64,000 nt of DNA from Rhodoferax ferrireducens T118. Lineage in GTDB: Bacteria > Pseudomonadota > Gammaproteobacteria > Burkholderiales > Burkholderiaceae_C. The stretch lies in the NCBI RefSeq assembly GCF_000013605.1, contig NC_007908.1, positions 1,550,001 to 1,614,000 of the forward strand, in the 5' to 3' direction. Positions 47,380 through 57,114 of the stretch are shown here, piece after piece (within the stretch, counting starts at the first letter, position 1; every line of letters begins with the position of its first letter). The position numbers and the translations under genes were made by a program. The notes under the pieces were generated by a model that was not told where the DNA came from, made no database searches, and worked only from the letters and a program-made list of their open reading frames with translations.

Positions 47380-49458
47380 GTGACCAAAACCGAACCTTTG
47401 CCCACCTATCAGTCGCGCGACTTTGCCATGCTGCAGCAGACGCTGCCGCGCCATGCCAGCCGCAACCGACGCACGCTTTTGTGGCTGTTGGGTTTGTTGC
47501 TGTTGCTGGTGGGCGCGGTGGTTACCCTGGTGCTGTACCTGAATAACTTTGAGGCCGAAGAAGAGACGCGCCGTCGCGCCGCCGACGCGCAGTGGCTGGA
47601 GCAGAGCGTGCAGTTTCACTTTCGTCGACTGGAAGACGACTTGCTGGTATTGGCCCGTCAGTCCGTCCTGGGCGACGCAAGTGCCCGGTCCAAGAAGGCC
47701 AAGAGTGTTGAAGTACAAGGCGGTTTGCTATGGCGCGAGCCCGGCGTGGTGTTGTCGCATGGCTGGCTGGCGGCTGGCCTGTCCCCTGATGCCCGGGTGG
47801 GGCCGCAGCGCTGGCAACTGGACTGGGCGGCGCACCCAGCCAATGCGCAGGCGCTCGCCACCATGCAGGACACCACGCGCGGTCTGCGGCGCTCGGCTTA
47901 CGCCGGACTGATGCAGCAAGCTGACGGGTCCTTGACGGATGTGGTCTGGCTGGCTGTGCCGTTCTTTGATCGCGGCCAGTTTGTGGGCAATTACCTGGCC
48001 GCCGTGTCGCTGGAGCGTGCGGTGCGGTCCTTGGTGCCCGCCTGGTTTGCGCAAAACCACAGCGTGCGGCTGGTCGCTGATGACATTGATGCGGCACCTG
48101 CGCAGGCGTCGGCTGCTCATTCGTACCGGGCCAGCATGAATTTGCCAGGGCCAGACTTGTTCCTGGAGGTCGCCCCCATCGGCGAGCAGCCGACCACGGT
48201 GCCGCGTATCTTCTTTTTGGTGGCGCTGCTTTTTTTGCTGGGGATGCTGATCAGCCTGGTGGCGCTGCGGCGCGACTTTGTCAAACGCCAGCAGGTGCAG
48301 GCCCGCTTGCAAGCCGAGGTGGCCTTGCGCACCGCCATGGAGAATTCGGTCACCATCGGCCTGCGGGCCTGGGACCAGCACGGCAAAATCCTGTACGTGA
48401 ATCAAGCTTTTTGCAACATGGTGGGCTACCCGGCGACCGCTCTGCTGGGCAAGTCTGCCCCCATGCCGTACTGGCCAGCCGATCAGGCCAATGAACTTCA
48501 GCTGGTGCACCGCGACATCATTGTTCAGGGTACGCAAGGCGACGGCGTAGAACTGCAGTTTCAACACCGCAGCGGGAAACTGTTGGATGTGTTGATTCAT
48601 GAAGCACCGCTTACCACCGTCAATGGCGAGCAGCTCGGCTGGATGAGCTCCGTATTGGATATCAGTGAGCGCAAGCGGGCGCAACGCATGGCGACCCTGC
48701 AGCAAGAAAAACTCGAAGCGTCGGGGCGTCTGGTGGCCGTTGGAGAGGTTGCCTCCACCCTGGCGCATGAGCTCAATCAGCCGCTGGGTGCGCTCAGCAG
48801 CTTTGCCAACGGGCTACTCAATCGTCTGCGCGGGGGCAACATCAGGTTGGACGAGTTGGAGCCGGTGGTGGCGCGCATGGCGCGTCTGGCGGAGCGCGCG
48901 GGGGGCGTCATTCAGCGCGTCAATGCCTTTGCGCGCCGGCGTGAACTTTCCCGTCAGCACCTGGACGTGGTGGCGGTCTTGCGGCGCGTTCTCGCCAGCA
49001 CGGCAGACGCGCAGACACGCCAGGTGTCGCTGGTGGATAACAATCAGGCGATCTGGATTGATGCGGACGAATTGCTCCTGGAGCATCTGATCAACAACCT
49101 GGTGGATAACGCCCTGCACTGGGCCCATCGGGGTCCGGGTTTGGCGCAGGTGCGGGTCGAAATGGCCTGCGACCGGTCCCAAGGTCTCGCTACCCTGGTG
49201 GTGGCTGATTCCGGCCCTGGGGTGACGGAAGAGAATGGGGTGAATATTTTTAATGCTTTTTTCAGCACCAAGGAAGGCGGCATGGGCATGGGTCTGGCCA
49301 TCTGCCGTTCTATTGTGGAAGCCCATCATGGGCGGATCGAGGTCGGGCGTGACCCCGAGTTGGGCGGTGCGCGCTTTGTTGTTTGGCTGCCGCTAGCCGA
49401 AGTGCCCTTGATCGCGCCAATTTTGCCCACCTTGCTCGTTGCCCAAGGAGTCCCATGA
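47380..49458 (+). CDS. dctS: C4-dicarboxylate sensor histidine kinase, DctS-like
   Basis: The roughly 692-residue kinase has two membrane helices (LLWLLGLLLLLVGAVVTLVL and IFFLVALLFLLGMLISLVAL) flanking a periplasmic sensor. A PAS domain (TIGLRAWDQHGKILYVNQAF) follows. The dimerisation and phosphoacceptor box is TLAHELNQPLGALSSF, and the ATPase domain has NLVDNALHWA and GMGMGLAICRSI. The order and the divergent TRAP genes match the DctS-DctR system of Rhodobacter. The start is uncertain: GTG at 47380 or ATG at 47428. The stop overlaps dctR. Confidence 0.88.
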   Translation: MTKTEPLPTYQSRDFAMLQQTLPRHASRNRRTLLWLLGLLLLLVGAVVTLVLYLNNFEAEEETRRRAADAQWLEQSVQFHFRRLEDDLLVLARQSVLGDASARSKKAKSVEVQGGLLWREPGVVLSHGWLAAGLSPDARVGPQRWQLDWAAHPANAQALATMQDTTRGLRRSAYAGLMQQADGSLTDVVWLAVPFFDRGQFVGNYLAAVSLERAVRSLVPAWFAQNHSVRLVADDIDAAPAQASAAHSYRASMNLPGPDLFLEVAPIGEQPTTVPRIFFLVALLFLLGMLISLVALRRDFVKRQQVQARLQAEVALRTAMENSVTIGLRAWDQHGKILYVNQAFCNMVGYPATALLGKSAPMPYWPADQANELQLVHRDIIVQGTQGDGVELQFQHRSGKLLDVLIHEAPLTTVNGEQLGWMSSVLDISERKRAQRMATLQQEKLEASGRLVAVGEVASTLAHELNQPLGALSSFANGLLNRLRGGNIRLDELEPVVARMARLAERAGGVIQRVNAFARRRELSRQHLDVVAVLRRVLASTADAQTRQVSLVDNNQAIWIDADELLLEHLINNLVDNALHWAHRGPGLAQVRVEMACDRSQGLATLVVADSGPGVTEENGVNIFNAFFSTKEGGMGMGLAICRSIVEAHHGRIEVGRDPELGGARFVVWLPLAEVPLIAPILPTLLVAQGVP

Positions 49459-50099
49459 ACCAACCCGCTATTCACATAGTTGACGATGACCCGGACATTC
49501 GGGATGGACTGGCCTGGCTGTTCGACTCGCGCGGCTACGTGGCAGCCACGTGGGACGGCGGCCCGGCGTTTTTGGACGCGGCGAAGGCGATGCTGGGTCA
49601 TTGGGGTCATGCGGTGGTGTTGCTCGATGTCCGCATGACGCCCTTGTCCGGGTTGGTCACGTTTGAGCGGCTCAAGGCGCTGTGTTGCCCCTGGCCCGTG
49701 TTGTTTTTGACCGGCAACGGCGACGTTGGCATGGCGGTGGCGGCCGTCAAGAGCGGTGCCTGGGATTTTCTGGAAAAGCCGTTTCAGGACAATGAGTTGG
49801 TCGACCGGGTGGAGCAAGCGCTGGCGGCGGCGTCAGCGATCAGTGACACCGATCTGGAGGTGTATCGCCTCAAGCAGGCGCTGACCAGTCTGAGTCCGCG
49901 TGAGCGTGAAGTTCTGGATGAACTGATTCGCGGTCACTACAACAAGACCATTGCGGACCATCTCGGCATTACCCCACGCACCGTCGAGTTCCACCGATCG
50001 CATATTTTTGAAAAAATGGGCGTCAGTTCGGCGGTTGAGCTGGCCCACAAGCTCGGGCGCCTGCAGCCGTTGTCGATCATCCAGCCGCCGCAGACTTGA
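49455..50099 (+). CDS. dctR: LuxR/FixJ-type response regulator, DctR-like
   Basis: The 214-residue regulator has a receiver domain with the acidic pair DDDPD (11-15), the phosphorylated Asp in VVLLDVRMTPLSG, and the Lys in DFLEKPFQD. The C-terminal LuxR helix-turn-helix shows LSPREREVLDELIRGHYNKT and ITPRTVEFHRSHIFEKMGV. It should control dicarboxylate uptake genes, most likely the divergent TRAP operon. The ATG overlaps the kinase stop (ATGA), so translation is coupled. Confidence 0.92.
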   Translation: MNQPAIHIVDDDPDIRDGLAWLFDSRGYVAATWDGGPAFLDAAKAMLGHWGHAVVLLDVRMTPLSGLVTFERLKALCCPWPVLFLTGNGDVGMAVAAVKSGAWDFLEKPFQDNELVDRVEQALAAASAISDTDLEVYRLKQALTSLSPREREVLDELIRGHYNKTIADHLGITPRTVEFHRSHIFEKMGVSSAVELAHKLGRLQPLSIIQPPQT

Positions 50100-50243
50100 T
50101 GTCGCCTGCCTGCCTTTTGCACGGCAACACATGCGGCTTGCTGCCAAGCGACGGGCTGCCGGTACACTGCGCGGCGTTCGACATCAACCACCGCTGGTAC
50201 CGACTCTGTGAGTGAATCGGCTGTGTTCAAGAGAGATTTCAAT

Positions 50244-51548
50244 ATGTTTGTATATTCCCGTAAGGCCCTGAAATTGCTGGCGCTGGCCTTATGCGTGCCA
50301 ACCCTGACGTTCGCGCAAGCGACCCAAACGCCCACATCGGCGCCGATCAAGATCGCCATGATTGAGGGCTTGAGTGGCCCGTTTGCCAACACGGGCGAGG
50401 CGGTGTTTCGCAACCTGATCTGGGCGGTGGAGCGCGTCAATGCGCGTGGCGGCGTCAAGATTGCCGCCTCCGGCGAGCTCGCTGGGGGCGGCCGACCTCT
50501 GGCGTTGGAGCGCTACGACAGCAAGGGTCAGAACGAGGAAGCGCTGACGGCCCTCAAGTCCGCCATCGACGATGGCGCGCAATTCATCATGCAGGGCAAC
50601 TCATCTGCCACGGCGGCGGCGCTGATTGACGCCATCAACAAGCACAACGAACGAGAGCCTGGCAAACGTGTTCTGTTCCTGAACTACTCGGCCGTCGATC
50701 CCATCCTGACCAACGAAAAATGCAGTTTTTGGCACTTTCGTTTTGATGCCCATGCCGACATGCGCATCACCGCGCTGATGGAAGTGCTAAAAGAAGACAA
50801 AGCCCTCAAGAGTGTTTACATCATTGGCCAGGACTACAGCTTTGGCCATGCCGTGGCACGCGAGGCGAAACGCCAGCTTGCGGCCTCGCGCCCGGATGTG
50901 CAGGTGGTGGGCGACGAGCTGCACCCGGTCGGACGTGTCAAGGACTTTTTGCCGTATGCCGCCAAAATCAAGGCCAGTGGCGCGCAGGCAGTCATTACCG
51001 GCAACTGGGGCAACGACCTGACGCTGCTGGTGAAAGCGGCGAAAGAAGTCGGCTTTGAAGGCAAGTTCTACACCTTCTACGGCAACGCGCTGGGTGCGCC
51101 AGCGGCCATCGGCGACGCGGGCATCGGTAAAGTGGTGGCGGTGGCCGACTGGCTGCCCAACGTCCAGACGGCGCAAAGCGAAGCCTTCTACCAGTCGTTT
51201 CGCCAGCGTTTTCCCAATCCGGCTGACGACTACGTTCACATGCGCATGCAACTGATGGTGGAATCACTGGCGCAGGCAATTGAAAAAGCAAATACTACGA
51301 ATTCGATAGCTGTTGCCAGACAGCTGGAGAGGGCTAGAGTTGTTTTTGGCTCACAAAGCGGGGCGATGCGGGCGGCTGACCACCAGTTTCAGCAGCCGCT
51401 GGTGGTGGGCGTGATGGATAAGCAAGGCGCGCCCGGCGTGAAGTTTGATGTGGAGGGCTCGGGCTACGGTTTTCGAGTTATCAAAACCATTGCTGCCAAG
51501 CGGGCCGAGTTGCCCACCACCTGCAAAATGCAAAGGCCTGTGGAATAA
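50244..51548 (+). CDS. Liv-type ABC substrate-binding protein, orphan
   Basis: The 434-residue periplasmic protein has a signal peptide ending LTFAQA and a type I periplasmic binding fold: IKIAMIEGLSGPFANTGEAV, DDGAQFIMQGNSSATAAALI, YIIGQDYSFGHAVAREAKR and VKDFLPYAAKIKASGAQAVI. Such proteins bind branched-chain amino acids, amides or aromatic acids. No liv permease or ATPase genes follow; rpsO comes next. Near residues 350-370 the frame crosses a dispersed repeat (copy G). The ATG at 50244 precedes the signal; a GTG 12 codons earlier is less likely. Confidence 0.87.
   Translation: MFVYSRKALKLLALALCVPTLTFAQATQTPTSAPIKIAMIEGLSGPFANTGEAVFRNLIWAVERVNARGGVKIAASGELAGGGRPLALERYDSKGQNEEALTALKSAIDDGAQFIMQGNSSATAAALIDAINKHNEREPGKRVLFLNYSAVDPILTNEKCSFWHFRFDAHADMRITALMEVLKEDKALKSVYIIGQDYSFGHAVAREAKRQLAASRPDVQVVGDELHPVGRVKDFLPYAAKIKASGAQAVITGNWGNDLTLLVKAAKEVGFEGKFYTFYGNALGAPAAIGDAGIGKVVAVADWLPNVQTAQSEAFYQSFRQRFPNPADDYVHMRMQLMVESLAQAIEKANTTNSIAVARQLERARVVFGSQSGAMRAADHQFQQPLVVGVMDKQGAPGVKFDVEGSGYGFRVIKTIAAKRAELPTTCKMQRPVE
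51288..51347 (+). repeat. GGGGGCTAG-type dispersed repeat, copy G, inside the Liv-type gene
   Basis: It carries AATACTACGAATTCGATAGC, then GCTGGAGAGGGCTAGAGTTG. It is read in frame as IEKANTTNSIAVARQLERAR. Confidence 0.6.
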
Positions 51549-51593
51549 ACGAAGCCTGGATGGGTGGGCTATTCGCAGGAAAGGCCGACATGT

Positions 51594-51622
51594 TTGGGAT
51601 ATGTTGATGGGTTGGCTATAAT
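51594..51622 (+). promoter_or_regulatory. sigma-70 type promoter of rpsO
   Basis: A -35 box TTGGGA at 51594-51599 and a perfect -10 box TATAAT at 51617-51622 are separated by 17 bases. They lie about 80 bases upstream of the rpsO start. Confidence 0.7.
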
Positions 51623-51704
51623 CCAAGGCTCTGCAGATTGCAGCAGTGCACGTCAGGGGCAGTTCCAGCGCCTGACGCAAGTTCACATCAAACAGGAAAT
51701 AAAC

Positions 51705-51971
51705 ATGATCGCATCCAGCATTAAAGCCGCTGTCGTCAAAGACAACGCACGTCAACCCGGCGATACCGGTAGTCCTGAAGTGCAAGTCGCACTTTTGACC
51801 GCCCGCATCAACGAACTCATGCCTCACTTCAAGACCCACGCCAAAGACCATCACGGTCGTCGTGGTCTGTTGCGCATGGTGAGTCGTCGCCGCAAGTTGC
51901 TGGACTACCTGAAGTCCAAAGACGCTGAACGTTACATCGCATTGATCGCCAAGCTGGGTCTGCGTAAGTAA
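51705..51971 (+). CDS. rpsO: ribosomal protein S15
   Basis: The 88-residue protein is full length for S15, with the conserved [18 protein letters not shown] and [20 protein letters not shown]. It binds 16S rRNA in the platform of the small subunit. CAGGAAA precedes the ATG. A strong terminator follows before pnp, as is common for the rpsO-pnp pair, where some read-through reaches pnp. Confidence 0.98.
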   Translation: MIASSIKAAVVKDNARQPGDTGSPEVQVALLTARINELMPHFKTHAKDHHGRRGLLRMVSRRRKLLDYLKSKDAERYIALIAKLGLRK

Positions 51972-51990
51972 TCGTTGAATCAAATGATGA

Positions 51991-52025
51991 ACGCCTGAGT
52001 TAGGTTCCTAGCTCAGGCGTTTTTT
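51991..52025 (+). terminator. intrinsic terminator between rpsO and pnp
   Basis: ACGCCTGAG and CTCAGGCGT form a 9-bp stem, extended by an inner TAGG/CCTA pair, followed by TTTTT. In enterobacteria the hairpin after rpsO is a point of RNase III control of pnp; this is only a parallel. Confidence 0.88.
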
Positions 52026-52172
52026 ACTTCGGAGAAGCTGAAAACGGAGCGAAGCTGTGTCATTCCAGATGGATTCGATTTGAATTTTCCTGGAATGGCA
52101 TCGTGTTCTGTGAGGCGTAATCCGGGCTCGGGTGAGGTGGCCTGCACTTCCCAAATTGACCAGGAGATAAAA

Positions 52173-54293
52173 ATGAGCATATTCAACAAAGTCACCAAGA
52201 CCTTCCAATGGGGCCAGAACACCGTCACCATGGAAACCGGCGAAATCGCCCGTCAAGCCAGCGGCGCCGTATTGCTGGACATGGATGGCACCGTGGTGCT
52301 GGCCACTGTGGTTGCCAAGACCGAAGGCAAAGCCGGTCAGGACTTCTTCCCCTTGACCGTGGACTATCTCGAGAAAACCTATGCTGCAGGCAAGATTCCG
52401 GGCAGCTTCTTCAAGCGTGAAGGCCGTCCCAGCGAGTTTGAAACGCTGACCAGCCGCCTGATTGACCGTCCGATCCGCCCGTTGTTCCCGGAAGGCTTCT
52501 TCAACGAAGTGCATGTCGTTGTTCATACGCTGTCCTTGAACCCTGAAGTGGACGCGGACATTGCGGCCTTGATCGCGGTCAGCGCTGCGCTGTCCGTCAG
52601 CGGCATCCCGTTCAGCGGCCCTATCGGCGCAGCTCGCGTGGGCTACATCAACGGTGAATACGTGCTCAATCCGGGCCAGACTGCCCGCAAAGATTCCGTC
52701 ATGGATCTGGTGGTGGCCGGTACCGAAGCCGCTGTGCTGATGGTCGAATCCGAAGCCCAGCAACTGAGCGAAGAAATCATGCTCGGCGCTGTCGTGTTCG
52801 GTCATGAGCAGGGAAATATCGCCATCAACGCGATTCACGAGCTGGTGCGTGACGCCGGCAAGCCGGTGTGGGACTGGAAGGCGCCGGCCAAGGACGAGCC
52901 ATTGATCGCCAAGGTCGGCGCATTGGCCGCCCATAAACTGGAGGCGGCTTACCAAATTCGCAACAAGCAGGCCCGTACCCGCGCCTGCCGCGAAGCTTAC
53001 GCTGTCGTGATGGCAGACCTGAAGCTCGATGGTGTCGCGTTTGACAGTGTTGCCGTTGAAGGCATGCTGTTTGACATCGAAGCCAAGATCGTTCGCAGCC
53101 AGATTCTGGCCGGCGAGCCGCGCATTGACGGCCGCGACACCCGTACCGTGCGTCCGATCGAAATCCGCAACAGCGTGCTGCCCCGCACCCACGGTTCTGC
53201 CCTGTTCACGCGCGGTGAAACCCAGGCCTTGGTGGTCACCACCCTGGGCACCGAGCGTGATGCCCAGCGCATTGACGCGCTGTCTGGCGACTATGAAGAT
53301 CGCTTCATGCTGCACTACAACATGCCCCCCTTTGCCACTGGCGAAACCGGTCGCGTCGGTACGCCCAAGCGGCGTGAAATCGGCCACGGACGCCTGGCCA
53401 AGCGGGCTTTGATGGCGGTGTTGCCAAGCAAGGAAGAGTTCCCGTACACCATGCGTGTGGTCTCGGAGATCACCGAGTCCAATGGCTCTTCGTCCATGGC
53501 CTCGGTCTGCGGCGGCTGCCTCTCCCTGATGGATGCCGGCGTGCCCATGAAGGCGCATGTGGCCGGCATTGCCATGGGTCTGATCAAGGAAGAAAACCGT
53601 TTCGCCGTGCTGACCGACATTCTGGGTGATGAAGATCATCTGGGTGACATGGACTTCAAGGTAGCGGGTACCACCAACGGCATTACCGCGCTGCAGATGG
53701 ACATCAAGATTCAGGGCATTACCAAGGAAATCATGCAAGTGGCACTGGCCCAGGCCAAGGAAGCGCGCATGCACATCCTGGGCAAGATGCAGGAAGCCAT
53801 GGCTGAGGCCAAGACCGAAGTGTCGACCTTTGCGCCGCGCCTGTTCACCATGAAGATCAATCCCGACAAGATTCGTGACGTGATCGGCAAGGGCGGCTCC
53901 GTCATCCGTGCGCTGACCGAAGAGACCGGCACCCAGATCAATATCGACGAAGACGGCACCATCACCATCGCGTCGGCTGATCCGGCCAAGGCTGAAGAAG
54001 CCAAACGCCGCATTCAGCAGATCACGGCTGAAGTCGAAATCGGCAAGATCTATGAAGGCCCGATCACCAAGATTCTGGACTTCGGTGCCTTGGTGAATCT
54101 GCTGCCGGGCAAAGACGGCCTGCTGCACATCAGCCAGATCGCGCACGAACGTGTTGAAAAGGTGACCGACTATTTGTCAGAGGGCCAGATCGTCAAAGTC
54201 AAGGTGATGGAGACGGACGAAAAGGGCCGCATCAAGCTGTCCATGAAAGTGTTGCTGGATCGTCCGGGCCAGGGCGGCCCTGAGCACGTTTGA
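52173..54293 (+). CDS. pnp: polyribonucleotide nucleotidyltransferase (PNPase)
   Basis: The 706-residue enzyme has two RNase PH domains (about 10-230 and 310-550), then a KH domain ([20 protein letters not shown]) and an S1 domain ending [11 protein letters not shown]. It degrades RNA from the 3' end with phosphate and works in the degradosome. CAGGAG lies upstream of the ATG. An in-frame extension upstream was rejected because family similarity begins at [14 protein letters not shown]. Confidence 0.97.
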   Translation: MSIFNKVTKTFQWGQNTVTMETGEIARQASGAVLLDMDGTVVLATVVAKTEGKAGQDFFPLTVDYLEKTYAAGKIPGSFFKREGRPSEFETLTSRLIDRPIRPLFPEGFFNEVHVVVHTLSLNPEVDADIAALIAVSAALSVSGIPFSGPIGAARVGYINGEYVLNPGQTARKDSVMDLVVAGTEAAVLMVESEAQQLSEEIMLGAVVFGHEQGNIAINAIHELVRDAGKPVWDWKAPAKDEPLIAKVGALAAHKLEAAYQIRNKQARTRACREAYAVVMADLKLDGVAFDSVAVEGMLFDIEAKIVRSQILAGEPRIDGRDTRTVRPIEIRNSVLPRTHGSALFTRGETQALVVTTLGTERDAQRIDALSGDYEDRFMLHYNMPPFATGETGRVGTPKRREIGHGRLAKRALMAVLPSKEEFPYTMRVVSEITESNGSSSMASVCGGCLSLMDAGVPMKAHVAGIAMGLIKEENRFAVLTDILGDEDHLGDMDFKVAGTTNGITALQMDIKIQGITKEIMQVALAQAKEARMHILGKMQEAMAEAKTEVSTFAPRLFTMKINPDKIRDVIGKGGSVIRALTEETGTQINIDEDGTITIASADPAKAEEAKRRIQQITAEVEIGKIYEGPITKILDFGALVNLLPGKDGLLHISQIAHERVEKVTDYLSEGQIVKVKVMETDEKGRIKLSMKVLLDRPGQGGPEHV

Positions 54294-54298
54294 TGGCT

Positions 54299-54358
54299 TG
54301 CTTTTTGATATGAAGTTGATAGCGCCTCGTGCATATAACACGGGGGCTAGCGCCTGAA
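54299..54358 (+). repeat. GGGGGCTAG-type dispersed repeat, copy H
   Basis: It fills the 65-base gap between pnp and the next gene, with GTTGATAGCGCCTCGTGCAT and CACGGGGGCTAGCGCC. The start codon of the quinone oxidoreductase gene follows directly. Confidence 0.7.
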
Positions 54359-55360
54359 ATGATCATGAAAGTCATCGAAATATCCGCCTTTGGCGCCCCC
54401 GACGTTTTGCGCCTGGGTGAGCGTCCCATGCCGGTCCCTGGCGTTGGTGAACTGCTCATTCGAGTCGCGGCCAGCGGCGTCAACCGGCCGGACGTGCTGC
54501 AACGCACGGGCAACTACCCGGTGCCGTCGGGAGCCTCGGATATTCCGGGGCTGGAGGTGGCGGGCGTGATTGAACGCGGCGATGAGCAGGAACTGGCGAG
54601 TGCCGGATTCAAACTCGGTGAGCGCGTTTGTGCGCTGGTCGCCGGAGGCGGCTACGCCCAATATTGCATCGCCCCAGTGGGGCAGTGCCTGCCGGTGCCA
54701 AAAGGTCTGAGTGATGTCGAGGCGGCTTCGCTGCCCGAGACGTTTTTCACGGTCTGGAGCAATGTGTTTGACCGGGCGCAATTGCAGACAGGTGAAACCT
54801 TGTTGATTCAGGGGGGCTCCAGCGGCATTGGTGTCAGCGCCATTCAGTTGGCCAAGGCCCTGGGTTCCCGGGTCATCGTGACGGCGGGCAGCGACGAGAA
54901 ATGCGCCGCTTGTCTGGCGTTGGGCGCCGATCATGCCATCAACTACAAGACGCACGATTTTCAGGAAGAGGTCAAGAGATTGACCGGTGGCCAGGGCGTG
55001 AATGTCATTCTCGACATGGTGGCCGGCAGCTATGTGGCCAAGGAGATTGAGTGTTTGAGTGAGGATGGCCGGCTGGTCATCATTGCCGTGCAGGGTGGCG
55101 TCAAGAGTGAGATCAACGCCGGTCTGGTGCTGCGTCGGCGCCTCACGGTGACGGGGTCGACCTTGCGGGCGCGACCGGTTGCTTTCAAGGCCGCGATTGC
55201 GCGGGCGCTTCTGAAAAATGTCTGGCCGTTGATTGAGCAAGGCCGCATCAAGCCGGTGATTCACAGCACATTTTCGGCGCAGGATGCCTTCAGGGCGCAT
55301 GCCCTGATGGAGTCCAATTTGCATGTTGGAAAAATTGTTTTGACTTGGGGTGTGGCATGA
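54359..55360 (+). CDS. zinc-free NAD(P)H:quinone oxidoreductase
   Basis: The roughly 333-residue enzyme is of the medium-chain dehydrogenase family, quinone oxidoreductase (Qor/PIG3) branch. It starts [20 protein letters not shown], then [19 protein letters not shown], and has the nucleotide-binding loop [20 protein letters not shown]. The zinc ligands of alcohol dehydrogenases are absent. It reduces quinones or enoyl compounds with NADPH. The start is ATG at 54359 or 54365, right after repeat H. The stop overlaps the tpiA start by four bases. Confidence 0.9.
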   Translation: MIMKVIEISAFGAPDVLRLGERPMPVPGVGELLIRVAASGVNRPDVLQRTGNYPVPSGASDIPGLEVAGVIERGDEQELASAGFKLGERVCALVAGGGYAQYCIAPVGQCLPVPKGLSDVEAASLPETFFTVWSNVFDRAQLQTGETLLIQGGSSGIGVSAIQLAKALGSRVIVTAGSDEKCAACLALGADHAINYKTHDFQEEVKRLTGGQGVNVILDMVAGSYVAKEIECLSEDGRLVIIAVQGGVKSEINAGLVLRRRLTVTGSTLRARPVAFKAAIARALLKNVWPLIEQGRIKPVIHSTFSAQDAFRAHALMESNLHVGKIVLTWGVA

Positions 55361-56100
55361 GAAAAAAGCTGATCGCAGGCAACTGGAAAATGAACGGCAG
55401 TCTGGCTGCCAATGAGGCCCTTGTGAAAGGTCTTCGAGTTGGGGTGGGCGCGTCAGTCTGTCAGGTCGCGTTGTGTGTGCCGTCGGTCTATCTGGCGCAA
55501 TGCCAGGCGCTGCTTGTTGGCACTGCCATTGCTCTGGGTGCGCAGGATCTTTCCCAGCATGAGGTGGGCGCCTTCACGGGTGAAATTTCTGGGGCCATGC
55601 TTCAGGAATTTGGTGTACGTTATTGCATCGTTGGTCATTCCGAGCGTCGTCAATATCACTTTGAGACGGATGCCCTCGTTGCAGCCAAAGCGCAGCGGGC
55701 TCTGGCCTGTGGCATCACGCCGATTGTGTGTGTCGGCGAGACCCTGGCTGAGCGCGAAGCTGGCAGGACCGAAGAAGTCGTCAAGCGTCAACTGGCGGCG
55801 GTGATTCACGCCAATGGTCACTGCATCAGCGAGGTTGTAGTGGCCTACGAGCCGGTGTGGGCCATCGGAACGGGCAAGACAGCCAGCATCGAGCAAGCGC
55901 AGCAAGTGCACTCGGTGCTGCGCCAACAGTTGCAGGCCGCTTCAATCCAGGCGGATCGTATTCAGATAATTTACGGCGGCAGCATGAATGCTGCGAACGC
56001 CGCGGAGTTGCTGGCTCAGCCAGATATCGATGGTGGCCTGGTGGGTGGTGCCTCGCTCAAGGTCCCGGATTTTTTATCAATTATTGCTTCTGCTTGCTGA
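55357..56100 (+). CDS. tpiA: triose-phosphate isomerase
   Basis: The 247-residue enzyme has [12 protein letters not shown] at the start, the electrophilic His in VGHSERRQ, and the catalytic Glu in [17 protein letters not shown] with the flexible loop. It interconverts dihydroxyacetone phosphate and glyceraldehyde 3-phosphate. The ATG overlaps the stop of the quinone oxidoreductase gene (ATGA), so they are coupled. Confidence 0.97.
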   Translation: MRKKLIAGNWKMNGSLAANEALVKGLRVGVGASVCQVALCVPSVYLAQCQALLVGTAIALGAQDLSQHEVGAFTGEISGAMLQEFGVRYCIVGHSERRQYHFETDALVAAKAQRALACGITPIVCVGETLAEREAGRTEEVVKRQLAAVIHANGHCISEVVVAYEPVWAIGTGKTASIEQAQQVHSVLRQQLQAASIQADRIQIIYGGSMNAANAAELLAQPDIDGGLVGGASLKVPDFLSIIASAC

Positions 56101-56137
56101 TTTCAAGCATAAGCGTCTATATATTTAGGAGTATTCG

Positions 56138-56491
56138 ATGAGCGCTTTATTAACTATTCTTCTCGCTGTTCAGATGATTTCTGCGGTTGCCATGGTGGGT
56201 CTAATTTTGGTGCAGCATGGCAAGGGCGCGGATATGGGCGCAGCGTTTGGCAGTGGAGGGTCAGGTAGTCTTTTTGGTGCCAGTGGCAGCGCAAATTTTC
56301 TGTCGCGCACCACGGCTGTGCTGGCCACGGTGTTCTTTGTTTGCACCTTGCTACTGGCTTATTTTGGTACGGCTCGTCCAACGGTGAGTTCGGGCAGTGT
56401 GCTTGAGGGTGCCGCTGTTTCAGTACCTGTTCCGGTGGTCGTTCCACCCTCGGTACCCGCGTCTGGTGCGGCGCAAATCCCATCGAAATAA
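56138..56491 (+). CDS. secG: protein translocase subunit SecG
   Basis: The 117-residue membrane protein has the two SecG helices (about 3-24 and 52-73), separated by the conserved cytoplasmic loop [20 protein letters not shown]. It assists SecYE in protein export. The C-terminal tail is Val/Pro-rich and flexible. It follows tpiA by 37 bases and precedes tRNA-Leu. Confidence 0.95.
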   Translation: MSALLTILLAVQMISAVAMVGLILVQHGKGADMGAAFGSGGSGSLFGASGSANFLSRTTAVLATVFFVCTLLLAYFGTARPTVSSGSVLEGAAVSVPVPVVVPPSVPASGAAQIPSK

Positions 56492-56552
56492 TCGCGGTTG
56501 AAATTGCCTGCCGTCGCTGAGAATCTGCGGATTTAAGGGTAGACTATAGCTC

Positions 56553-56597
56553 TGTCCGGAGGGCTAGAAGTACAAGATATCTTGTGCAGTCCGGACA
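56553..56597. other. inverted-repeat hairpin before tRNA-Leu
   Basis: TGTCCGGA at 56553 and TCCGGACA at 56590 form an 8-bp stem, with the inner palindrome ACAAGATATCTTGT at 56572-56585. No T-run follows. It lies 8 bases before tRNA-Leu and may be an RNA processing site, a regulator site or a pause hairpin. Confidence 0.4.
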
Positions 56598-56604
56598 CCT
56601 GAGA

Positions 56605-56689
56605 GCCGTCGTGGTGAAATTGGTAGACACGCTATCTTGAGGTGGTAGTGGCGAAAGCTTTGCGAGTTCGAGTCTCGCCGACGGCACCA
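56605..56689 (+). tRNA. tRNA-Leu (anticodon GAG), CCA encoded
   Basis: The 85-base class II tRNA starts GCCGTCGTGGTGAAATTGG, has anticodon GAG in GCTATCTTGAGGTGGTAG and a variable arm of about 12 bases. It ends CGACGGCACCA. The acceptor stem GCCGTCG/CGACGGC pairs fully. It stands between secG and nuoA, a conserved betaproteobacterial position. Confidence 0.97.
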
Positions 56690-56750
56690 AATAAACATGC
56701 TTGATGTGGATCAATGCAGCAAGCCGATACTTGGAACACAATATCCTTTT

Positions 56751-57110
56751 ATGAGTCTTGATCAATACCTGCCAATTTTCTTGTTCATCCTGGTTGGCAT
56801 CGGTGTCGGTGTTGCGCCACAGGTGCTTGGATACATCCTCGGACCTAACCTCCCTGATTCTGCAAAGAACTCGCCTTACGAATGCGGTTTCGAAGCCTTT
56901 GGGGACGCGCGCATGAAGTTCGATGTGCGCTACTACCTGGTTGCCATCCTCTTTATTTTGTTTGATCTGGAAATCGCATTCTTGTTTCCTTGGGCGGTGG
57001 CGCTCAAAGACATTGGTGCACTTGGTTTTTGGTCGGTCATGGTGTTTTTGACTATCCTCGTCGTAGGGTTTATTTACGAGTGGAAAAAGGGAGCCCTTGA
57101 CTGGGAGTGA
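56751..57110 (+). CDS. nuoA: NADH-quinone oxidoreductase subunit A
   Basis: The 119-residue membrane subunit has three helices and the conserved loop [20 protein letters not shown], where the Cys and acidic residues lie near the quinone site. [16 protein letters not shown] follows. The ATG at 56751 was chosen at the family start; the frame extends upstream into the tRNA-Leu trailer. It is the first gene of the nuo operon, with the nuoB ATG 4 bases after its stop codon. Confidence 0.97.
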   Translation: MSLDQYLPIFLFILVGIGVGVAPQVLGYILGPNLPDSAKNSPYECGFEAFGDARMKFDVRYYLVAILFILFDLEIAFLFPWAVALKDIGALGFWSVMVFLTILVVGFIYEWKKGALDWE

Positions 57111-57114
57111 TGCG

